NCBI RefSeq assembly: GCF_001423085.1 | Contig: NZ_LMNU01000001.1 | Location: forward strand, 489,495 to 553,494 | Direction of reading: 5' to 3' | From: Methylobacterium sp. Leaf125 | GTDB taxonomy: Bacteria > Pseudomonadota > Alphaproteobacteria > Rhizobiales > Beijerinckiaceae | DNA: 64,000 nucleotides | Part shown: piece after piece, positions 38,921 through 45,954 of the stretch | How positions within the stretch are numbered: the first letter of the stretch is position 1 | Layout: each line of letters opens with the position of its first letter | The notes under the pieces: generated by a model | Told to the model about the DNA's origin: nothing | What the model saw: only the letters and a program-made list of their open reading frames with translations | Database searches by the model: none | Made by a program: the position numbers and the translations under genes

Positions 38921-39187
38921 CTAGCGGGCTCCATCGGGCTTCGGGGCTGCCCCGAGGTCGCCCAGCAGGCCCTCCAGGGCCTGCTCCACCGCCACCGTGC
39001 CTTCCTCGTGGGTCTTCAGCCGCACCTCGAGCCGCTTGAGCTGGGGGGCGAAAGCCTCCGGCGCAGCCGGAGCGCCGAGATAGTCCGGGACCGTCTCACC
39101 GGTGGTGAACACCGTCCGCAACTGCTGGCCCAGGTGATCGCGGACCGGCTCGGGGAGGGCGGGGTCGAGCGGGAAATCGTCTGCCAT
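38921..39187 (-). CDS. Small NepR-like protein
   Basis: 88-residue acidic protein. I read residues 11-55 as NepR-like: LPEPVRDHLGQQLRTVF matches the first anti-sigma helix (pattern IxxxLGxxLRxxY), and PEAFAPQLKRLE matches the second (PDRFAELLRRLD-type), with about nine residues inserted between. NepR proteins bind and inhibit EcfG sigma factors and are released by phosphorylated PhyR. A C-terminal extension of 30 residues is not typical. The EcfG-type gene at 40018-40758 lies two genes upstream on the same strand. ATG 39187 is preferred to 39211; neither has a strong ribosome site. The gene is likely real; the NepR assignment is my alignment by eye. Confidence 0.62.
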   Translation of the reverse strand: MADDFPLDPALPEPVRDHLGQQLRTVFTTGETVPDYLGAPAAPEAFAPQLKRLEVRLKTHEEGTVAVEQALEGLLGDLGAAPKPDGAR

Positions 39188-39331
39188 TGTCTGGGTATCC
39201 CTCGCGTCCATCGACAAATTCGTACCCACGCAATGCGTGCCGGGAAGAGTAACGGCCGAGATCGTCAAGTGTTGCACCGTTCAGTGCCCGCAGGCTCCCC
39301 GGGGATCGAGGGGATGAACAGTTCCGGACAG

Positions 39332-39366
39332 AAAAAGGCCTCCGGCGAGGGCATCGCCGGAGGCCT
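39332..39366 (-). terminator. Intrinsic terminator of the DUF1236 gene
   Basis: Read on the minus strand, a perfect 13-bp stem (AGGCCTCCGGCGA and complement, five-base loop) is followed immediately by TTTTT (plus-strand AAAAA at 39332-39336). It starts 36 bp past the stop of the DUF1236 gene, so the gene is monocistronic and the NepR-like gene must have its own promoter. Confidence 0.88.
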
Positions 39367-39402
39367 CGATCCGTCACCGCGCCTGGGGCGCGGTGGGGCG
39401 TC

Positions 39403-39813
39403 TTAGTCGATCACTTCGACGATGCGGTGGCTGCGGTCGACCAGCACCGGGCGCTCGTTGACGATGGTGTAGCGGGCGCCGCGGGCGTTGTACTCGGCGG
39501 GGACATCGTAATAGCTCACGCCGGAGCTCGGCAGTACGGCGCCCACGCGGACGTCGCCGTTGTAGTCGTAGGACGAGCGACGCTCGCGGGTGACGTACTG
39601 ACGGAAGCGGGGACGGTCATCGACGCCGAGGATGCCGCCGACCGTGCCGGTGGCTGCACCGACGGCGCCCCCGACGATCGCGCCGACCGGGCCGGCCGCG
39701 TCCGCACCCTCTTGGGCGCCACGCTCGGCACCGCGGACCAGGCCCTGCGCCTGGGCGGCCATGGGTAGGCTGAGGGCGATCGCGGAGGCGGCGAGAAGGG
39801 TCTTGAAGTTCAT
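39403..39813 (-). CDS. DUF1236 domain exported protein
   Basis: 136-residue exported protein: signal peptide MNFKTLLAASAIALSLPMAA (cleavage at AQA), a Gly/Ala-rich section resembling a glycine-zipper (GPVGAIVGGAVGAATGTVGG), then the DUF1236 core YYDVPAEYNARGARYTIVN with RIVEVID at the end. DUF1236 proteins are small envelope proteins common in Rhizobiales with no assigned function. AGGAG lies seven bases before ATG 39813. A strong terminator follows. Confidence 0.9.
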   Translation of the reverse strand: MNFKTLLAASAIALSLPMAAQAQGLVRGAERGAQEGADAAGPVGAIVGGAVGAATGTVGGILGVDDRPRFRQYVTRERRSSYDYNGDVRVGAVLPSSGVSYYDVPAEYNARGARYTIVNERPVLVDRSHRIVEVID

Positions 39814-40017
39814 CGTGAAGCTCCTGAACGAGTATCCCGCGACGCTGTGAAGCGCTGCCGGGTTCAGGGCAGTAACGTCCAACTCCCGGAAGGGATGCGT
39901 CGAAACTTCCGGGACCGGAGAGAGCGGACGGCATCGTCCGCCGCGCCCGCGGGCGCGGCCGGACCCTTCACGGGCCGGCAGCCGCGGGCATGCGGGATCC
40001 GGCCTCCCGGGGTGGGA

Positions 40018-40758
40018 TCAGGCGTCCTTGGGCATGGCCGACTGGATCAGCCGGTCCGAGCTCAGGTCCTCCTCGTCGTAGCCCAGGAGCTCGGCGAGGC
40101 GCCCGCGGGCCCGGCTGACGCGGCTCTTCACGGTGCCGACCTTGCAGCCCATGATGGCGGCCGCCTCCTCGTAGGAGACGCCCTCGGCGCCGACGAGCAC
40201 CAGCGCCTCGCGCTGGTCCGGCGGCAGCTTGCCCAGGGCCGTCTGCAGGTCCTCGACGTCGAGGCGGTCACCCTGGTGCGGAGCGGTGGCGAGGCGGGCG
40301 GCGTAGGAGCCGTCCTGGTCCTCGACCTCGCGCACGCGCTTGCGGTGGTCCGAGTAGAAGATGTTGCGCAGGATCGTGAACAGCCAGGCGTTCAGGTTCG
40401 TGCCCGGCTGGAAGCGGGCGCGGTGCTGCCAGCCCTTCAGCAGGGTGTCCTGAACCAGGTCGTCGGAGCGGGCCGGGTTGCTCGTCAGCGACAGGGCGAA
40501 GGCCCTCAGGGACGGCACGGCGGCGAGCAGGCCGTTGCGGAACTCCGGCTCGATCGCCTCGCCGCGCGCTTTCAGGGCGGCTTCCAGCTGCGCGATGAGT
40601 TCGGCGAAGCGGGTGGGCTGCTCGTCCGGCGCCAGGCGCTCGTAGATCGTGCGCAGGTGCTCGCCGAGATGGCTGCGGATGTTCGAGGACAGGTTCGGCC
40701 GGCCGTCGGCGGAGGCCGACAGGGCGTCGAGGTCGGTGTCGGTCACGTCGCGTGTCAT
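40018..40758 (-). CDS. ecfG: EcfG-type sigma factor with an N-terminal NepR-like domain
   Basis: 246 residues, some 65 more than a typical EcfG. Residues 79-145 are sigma region 2 (RSDDLVQDTLLKGW, NLNAWLFTILRNIF, HRKRVREVED) and 169-222 are region 4 (LPPDQREALVLVGAEGVSYE, KVGTVKSRVSRARGRL), both of EcfG type. The extra residues 22-62 (NLSSNIRSHLGEHLRTIYER then PTRFAELIAQLE) match the NepR anti-sigma core of helix, linker and second helix. The protein therefore looks like an anti-sigma and its sigma in one chain. EcfG controls the alphaproteobacterial general stress response with PhyR and NepR; multiple EcfG paralogues are known in Methylobacterium. No phyR lies in the window. The sigma assignment is secure; the fused NepR domain is by-eye alignment. 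Confidence 0.88.
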   Translation of the reverse strand: MTRDVTDTDLDALSASADGRPNLSSNIRSHLGEHLRTIYERLAPDEQPTRFAELIAQLEAALKARGEAIEPEFRNGLLAAVPSLRAFALSLTSNPARSDDLVQDTLLKGWQHRARFQPGTNLNAWLFTILRNIFYSDHRKRVREVEDQDGSYAARLATAPHQGDRLDVEDLQTALGKLPPDQREALVLVGAEGVSYEEAAAIMGCKVGTVKSRVSRARGRLAELLGYDEEDLSSDRLIQSAMPKDA

Positions 40759-40907
40759 GGCTCGTCGTAATCTGGGGCGGTCAGGTTTCGTGTCGGCCCG
40801 AGGCGTCCGAGAGCACCCGCGTGGTCAACTGATATCGCGCGTTGTAGCGCATCTGGGCCGGCCACGCATCCCGCCGGACAACCGTGGCGGTTATGTGCCG
40901 TGCCGCA

Positions 40908-41765
40908 TCAACAGCCGCAGGAGGACGGGACCCGGTCCGGGCGCGGGATCGCCGGAGCGGCGGCCGCTTTGGAGGGGCCTCCCCGGGCCTTGGCCGGCTT
41001 GAGGATGCGCACGGCGCCGTCGCGCAGGGAGAGCACGTGGCCGCGCTCCACGTCGATCCAGCACTCGTCGCGGGTGAGGGCCTTCGTCGCGATCACCGTG
41101 ACGACATCCTGCGCGCCGGTCTCCTGCGCGAAATCGACCCGCCAGTCCTCGTCCACCAAGGTCGCGGTGCCGAAGGGGGCGCAGCGGGTCAGGTAGCACA
41201 GGCGCTTGCCGCAATGGGCGTAGAGGGTGCGGCTGTCCGACAGAAGCATGTTGAACACGCCGAGGCCGTGCAGCGCGGCGCAGAGGTCGGCCACGGCCCG
41301 GTCGATGCGCGCCGGGCTCGGCAGGTCGGGCCAGCGCTGCTGCAGCTGGTCGAGCATCCAGCAGAAGGCATGCTCGCTGTCGGTGGAGCCCACCGGCTTG
41401 AACCCCGTCAGCGGCCACTTCTTCACGCCCTTGAGCTGGCCGTTATGCGCGAAGGTCCAGCGCCGGCCCCACAATTCGCGGCTGAAGGGATGGGTGTTCT
41501 CGAGGTTCACCCGCCCCCGATTGGCCTTGCGCACGTGGGCGATGACGATGCGGCTCTTGATCGGCGTCCTGCGCAGGAGCTTGGCGAGCTCCGACTGCGC
41601 GCTCGGCTCCGGCTCGTGGAAGGCGCGGGCGCCGCGTCCCTCGTAGAAGCTGATGCCCCAGCCGTCGGCATGCGGGCCGGTCTCGCCCCCGCGCCGCGCC
41701 AGGGCGGCGAAGGAGAAGCGGATATCCGTGGGCACGTTCGCGCTCATGCCGAGCAGTTCGCACAT
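40908..41765 (-). CDS. Class II glutamine amidotransferase (YafJ-like)
   Basis: 285-residue stand-alone type 2 glutamine amidotransferase. Met1 is followed by the nucleophile Cys2 (MCELLGMSANVPTDI), which fixes the start at 41765 since only this start exposes Cys after Met removal. Other site residues are in GWGISFYEG, HVRKANRGRVNLENTHPF and FAHNGQLKGV; GSTDSEHAFCWML is the glutamine-site loop. The YafJ group has no synthase domain; its physiological acceptor is unknown. It lies upstream of the EcfG gene on the same strand (149 bp). Confidence 0.93.
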   Translation of the reverse strand: MCELLGMSANVPTDIRFSFAALARRGGETGPHADGWGISFYEGRGARAFHEPEPSAQSELAKLLRRTPIKSRIVIAHVRKANRGRVNLENTHPFSRELWGRRWTFAHNGQLKGVKKWPLTGFKPVGSTDSEHAFCWMLDQLQQRWPDLPSPARIDRAVADLCAALHGLGVFNMLLSDSRTLYAHCGKRLCYLTRCAPFGTATLVDEDWRVDFAQETGAQDVVTVIATKALTRDECWIDVERGHVLSLRDGAVRILKPAKARGGPSKAAAAPAIPRPDRVPSSCGC

Positions 41766-41975
41766 GGAGGTTCGGGGGACTTCGCGTGGGACGGAGGGAG
41801 GACGGTGCGGGGCGGCGAACTCCTCCGAGGGCGCCGGGCGACTCACTCTAGAGGATTTTCCCGCCCGCGGGAGCCGCTAATCCGCCGGAAGCGCCCCGCT
41901 CCGCGCACGGGAGCCCCGGACGGCTCCCGAACCGCGTGCCGCCTCGAACCTCGCACGGGTCCCGATGCGCGAACG

Positions 41976-42000
41976 CCGCCGGACCCGTGGGGTCCGGCGG
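41976..42000 (-). terminator. Hairpin after the autotransporter gene
   Basis: A perfect 11-bp inverted repeat (CCGCCGGACCC and complement, loop GTG) lies 32 bp past the autotransporter stop on the minus strand. No U-run follows, so strength is uncertain. Confidence 0.5.
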
Positions 42001-42032
42001 GGCGTGTTCCCGCGCCGGTGCGTCGGATCGGC

Positions 42033-45000
42033 TCAGAACCGATAGGTGAAGTTGCCCTTGACGGCGTGGTCCTGGGCGCGTGCGCCGACCTGGCCGGTAT
42101 AGGCCACGCCCAGGGTGGTGTCGCGCGCCACCCGCAGGTCGAGCCCGGCCTCGGCCACCAGCGCGTCCCGGCTGATCGGCGTGCCGGCCACCAGGAAGCC
42201 CGGGCCCGTGCCGAAGCTCAGGAGCGCCTTGGGCACCACGTCCCCGTAGGCCCGGCGGTAGCCCACCAGCCCGTGCAGCGAGACCGGCGCGGCGACCCCC
42301 CAGTCCAGGCTCGCCTGCCCGCGCAGGCCCAGCGTCGAGGTCGCCACCGCATTGGTCTGCGCCGCCCCCGTCAGCGCCGCCGGCCCGCCCGTCTCGGCGA
42401 AGCGGTCGCGCCCGATCGACACGTAGGCCCCACCCACGAAGGGCTCGAGATAGGCCGGCTGCATCGGAACCGCGGCGAGCGCTCCGAGGGCCAGCGGCCC
42501 GGGCTGCTGCCCTCCCAGGACGATCCGGTAGCCGAGCTCGCCGAAGCCCTGCACGGTGGCGCCGCCATAGCGGGCCGCGGCGCTGTCGGCGAACCCGGCG
42601 AAGCGCACGGCCCGGCGCAGGCGGCTCGCCTGGTCGGCATAGACCGCGCCGAGGCGCAGGCTCACGGGCCCCTGCTCCAAGCCGCCGTAGACGCCCCCGA
42701 AACCGCTCTCGATCGTGCCCGAGGCGCGCTGCCCGGCGCTGTCGAGGCTGGTGGCGGTGTAGCCGCCCGCCACGCCCAGGCGAAAGCCCGTCTCCAGGCG
42801 CGCATCCGCCCCGAGCACGAAGCCGGAGGTCTGTCGCGCCAGGGACGCGGCGTTGCCGTCGCTCCGGGCCTGGCCGAAGCTGCCGAAGCCCTGGCCCCAG
42901 AGCCCGAACACCCGTGGGTCGAGGACCCGTACCGGCACCGGCGCGGCGGGGGCGGCCCGGCCGGGGAGGTCGGCGCTGTAGGCCACCGGCAGGGCGCCGT
43001 CATCGGCGCGCTCGGCCGCGCCCGGGCTGGCACCCCAGCGCAGGCGGTCGAGGACGGCCTCGCGCACGAAGAAGGCGGTCTCGAACTGGGCTCCGGCGGC
43101 GCTGGCGTGGATGTCGCCGGTGAGCGCCCCGAAGGCGGCGCGCGCCTCGGGCGTGGTCAAGCCGACGGTGCGCCCGTAGAGGGCGGCCCCCGCCCCGGCG
43201 GCCTGGACGGCGTCGGCGACGCTGGCCTGGTTGCGGCTCTGGGCGATGCTGGCGAAGGCGATGTCGTTGCGCGTGAGCGTCAGGTCGACGGCGCCGGGGG
43301 CGTAGCGCAGGGTGGGGGTGAGGAAGGCGAAGTTGGCGCTGACGCCGGCGAACCGGCCCTGCACGCCGCCGCCGGCGGTGAGGACGGTGTAGCGGGTGCG
43401 CGGATCATAGGTCCCGGCCGCAGCCTGGACCTGGACGGTGCCGCCGGTGAGAGTGGCGGTGCCGGCCACCGCGAGGCGGTCGGCCTGGCCGGCGGCGTCG
43501 GTCTCCACCTGGAAGGTCGCGCCCGGGGCGAAGCTGGCATTGCCCGCGACCGAGAGGGTGCCGATGGAGTTGCCCGGCGCCACCACCGCCCCGGACTGGG
43601 CCGCCAAGCCGCCCACCGTGCCGGTGCCGCCGAGGCTGGCGCCGGAACCGACCGTCACCACCGAGCCGGCGAGGCTGCCGTTCACGGCGAGACGGCCCTG
43701 CGCCACGCCCGTGGCGCCGCTGAAGCTGCTGGTGCCGGTCAGGCTGAGGCTGCCCGCGCCGGCCTTGGTCAGGAGCCCGCTGCCCGCGATGGGATTGGCC
43801 AGCGTACCGTCGCTGGCCTGGTCCAGGATCAGGCTGGCATTGTCGACGATGGCGCCCGAGCCGAGGCCGGCGGCGGAGGCCACGAGGGTGCCGCCCACGA
43901 TCGTGGTGCCCCCCGAATAGGTGTTCGTGCCGGTGAGCCCCAGGGTGCCGCTGCCCGCCTTCGTCAGGGACCCCGTGCCGCCGATGTCGTTGCGCCACGC
44001 GTCGCTGGCGTCGTACCCGCCCTTCGCGGCATCCATCGTCACCGTGACGGCGCCGTTGAACGCGCCGTAGCCGTCCACACCCGAGACCAGGTTCAGGCGG
44101 CCCCAGCCGTCGTAGGTGTTGCCGCTGAGCAGCGGATAGCCCGCAGGCAGCCCCGTCGTCGCCAGGACCTCGCGGCGCTGCGCGTCGCTGAGGTAGGGGA
44201 AGCGGGTGAGGAGGAGCACCTGCGCCTGGATCGGGACCTCCGCGGCCGTGAGCGGCGTGCCGGGTCCGGTCGGCTGGAAGCCGTAGGTCATCCGGGCGGT
44301 GTAGTCCGCCTTGTTCTGCGCGGCCCTGCCGAAGGGATCGGCGGTCCCGTCGGGCGCGGTTCCGGCGAGGCAGCCCGCCACGGTTCCGGCCGCGCAACTC
44401 GCGGCGAGGTAGGCCTTCGTCTGCTGGTAGGCCTGATAGACCGCGTAGGCGCCCGCATTGGCCGGATTGGTCCAGTCGATCCGGTTGCCCGCGGCGTCGT
44501 AGAGGCTGGCGTAGATGTTGGTGGCGGCGATCGCCGTCGCCTGCATCCGGCCGCCCATCACGTCGAGGGGCGAGTGCATGCCGGCCAGGATGCGGTTGTT
44601 GCCGAGTTCGGAGGCGCGGGTCAGGAGCGCCTGCATCCGCTGCGGGACGAGGAAGCCGACGCCCAGGCTCTGCAGGTAGCCGGAATTGGTGTGGCCGCTC
44701 GGATAGCCGCCATCCGCGTAGGCGTTCGTGGTGTTCTTGCGCGGATTCAGCAGCGCCGGCGTGACGACGTCGGTGGTGACGCGGTAGGGGCGGGGCGCCG
44801 TCCCGATGCCCGGAACGTAGGCGCCGACCCCGAAGGTCGCCGCGGTGAAGACGCCGGCCGCGTTGTAGGACCCGACATCGGGCGCCGTCAGGGGGCGCCC
44901 GCCATTGGCGTCGATCATCGCCTGGGTGACGGTGAAGCCCTTCACCCAGCGCTCCGTCGTCCCGTAGACGGCCGGCGCAGGGAAGTTGGAGAGGTAGCTC

Positions 45001-45689
45001 GGGACGGCGAACGCCGCCGTGTCGGCGGCGGACAGCGCCGTCTTGTTCGTGGTGGCGCTGTAGTCGTTGAACCGCGCGGCCAGGGGATCGATGGCCGGAT
45101 TCGGGCCCTGGTAGCGTCCGAAGACGCGCTTTGCCGGCTCCGTCGAGGCATTGCCCCGGACCGTGTCGTCGATGAAGCGGACGGCGGCCGCCAGGGGCGT
45201 CGCCGTGCCGTTGCTGAAGGTCGTGGCGCCCGCATTCGCGTTCGCGCCGGTGTTGAGGTTGGCGGCGTAGTCCGCGAGCGTCGTCGTGGCATAGGAGGTC
45301 GGCACCTGGCTCGCCGGCCGGGTGCCGGTGAACGAGGCCCCGGCCCCCGTGAGGTAGGCCGAGGTGAGGGACCCGAGCCCGTTGAGGATGCTGTAGGCCT
45401 GCCCGGTGCGGTCGTCATGGATCGCCGCGAGGGTCTGGTCCGCGGTCCGGCCCTGCGTCAGGCGCACCACCGTCTGGTAGTTCTGGGTCATGACGGCGGG
45501 ATTGGCCGTCATCAGGCCGACGTAGCTGTCGAGGATGCGCGGGACGACCGTTCCGGGACTGACCGCGGTGCTGTTGTTGAACCCGACCCCTGGCGCGGTC
45601 GGGATCTGCTGCGCCGCCGCGCCGACAGGCAGGAGGCAGGTGGCGGCGAGCAGGGCGGTCTTGAGATGTCCGGACACGAATCCTCGCAC
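42033..45689 (-). CDS. Autotransporter with an acid-phosphatase (PAP2) passenger
   Basis: 1218-residue type Va secreted protein. Signal peptide is residues 1-27 (MRGFVSGHLKTALLAATCLL, cleavage at AAA-QQ). Residues about 40-450 are a PAP2/vanadium-haloperoxidase-fold phosphatase: PSGHT at 330-334 and R366-x5-H372-x3-D376, the second and third parts of the active site. A section of autotransporter-associated beta-strand repeats follows (LTKAGSGTLGLTGTNTYSGG and similar, about 580-760). The last 290 residues form the beta-barrel, ending in YRF with the C-terminal Phe needed for outer-membrane insertion. The first phosphatase motif (KxxxxxxRP) is not obvious. It probably acts at the cell surface on phosphate esters. 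A divergent ABC-like gene starts 265 bp upstream. Confidence 0.9.
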   Translation of the reverse strand: MRGFVSGHLKTALLAATCLLPVGAAAQQIPTAPGVGFNNSTAVSPGTVVPRILDSYVGLMTANPAVMTQNYQTVVRLTQGRTADQTLAAIHDDRTGQAYSILNGLGSLTSAYLTGAGASFTGTRPASQVPTSYATTTLADYAANLNTGANANAGATTFSNGTATPLAAAVRFIDDTVRGNASTEPAKRVFGRYQGPNPAIDPLAARFNDYSATTNKTALSAADTAAFAVPSYLSNFPAPAVYGTTERWVKGFTVTQAMIDANGGRPLTAPDVGSYNAAGVFTAATFGVGAYVPGIGTAPRPYRVTTDVVTPALLNPRKNTTNAYADGGYPSGHTNSGYLQSLGVGFLVPQRMQALLTRASELGNNRILAGMHSPLDVMGGRMQATAIAATNIYASLYDAAGNRIDWTNPANAGAYAVYQAYQQTKAYLAASCAAGTVAGCLAGTAPDGTADPFGRAAQNKADYTARMTYGFQPTGPGTPLTAAEVPIQAQVLLLTRFPYLSDAQRREVLATTGLPAGYPLLSGNTYDGWGRLNLVSGVDGYGAFNGAVTVTMDAAKGGYDASDAWRNDIGGTGSLTKAGSGTLGLTGTNTYSGGTTIVGGTLVASAAGLGSGAIVDNASLILDQASDGTLANPIAGSGLLTKAGAGSLSLTGTSSFSGATGVAQGRLAVNGSLAGSVVTVGSGASLGGTGTVGGLAAQSGAVVAPGNSIGTLSVAGNASFAPGATFQVETDAAGQADRLAVAGTATLTGGTVQVQAAAGTYDPRTRYTVLTAGGGVQGRFAGVSANFAFLTPTLRYAPGAVDLTLTRNDIAFASIAQSRNQASVADAVQAAGAGAALYGRTVGLTTPEARAAFGALTGDIHASAAGAQFETAFFVREAVLDRLRWGASPGAAERADDGALPVAYSADLPGRAAPAAPVPVRVLDPRVFGLWGQGFGSFGQARSDGNAASLARQTSGFVLGADARLETGFRLGVAGGYTATSLDSAGQRASGTIESGFGGVYGGLEQGPVSLRLGAVYADQASRLRRAVRFAGFADSAAARYGGATVQGFGELGYRIVLGGQQPGPLALGALAAVPMQPAYLEPFVGGAYVSIGRDRFAETGGPAALTGAAQTNAVATSTLGLRGQASLDWGVAAPVSLHGLVGYRRAYGDVVPKALLSFGTGPGFLVAGTPISRDALVAEAGLDLRVARDTTLGVAYTGQVGARAQDHAVKGNFTYRF

Positions 45690-45954
45690 GGAAGCAGGCA
45701 GGCGCGGTGTTGCGAGGCAGCGCTAGCTTGGCCGTAAGACGCGTCCGTGACGGATCCGGCTCCCGCGCCCTCTTCGGCGGGAGGGCCGGTTCGCGCGTGG
45801 CGGGTGTGGCCGGATTGCCGCAACCGGATCGCCGGTTGCCGCGCGGAAGCGGACCGATGGTCCGCCGAGGTGCGCCCCCGCGCTTTCGCCGCCGGAGACG
45901 ATCCTCTAAGCCGCTCCCCGGGCCCCGTTCCGGGGCATCGTGGACAGGGTGCCG

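Noticed and set aside
39188..39402. EcfG promoter (GGAAC-N16/17-GTT) in front of the NepR-like gene
   Set aside because: A GGAAC occurs on the minus strand near 39320, but no GTT lies at the right distance.
40884..45737. A 1617-codon open frame on the plus strand opposite the autotransporter and amidotransferase genes
   Set aside because: It runs antisense to two well-supported genes, its peptide is rich in Gly/Arg/His with no domains, and such frames are expected at 70% GC.
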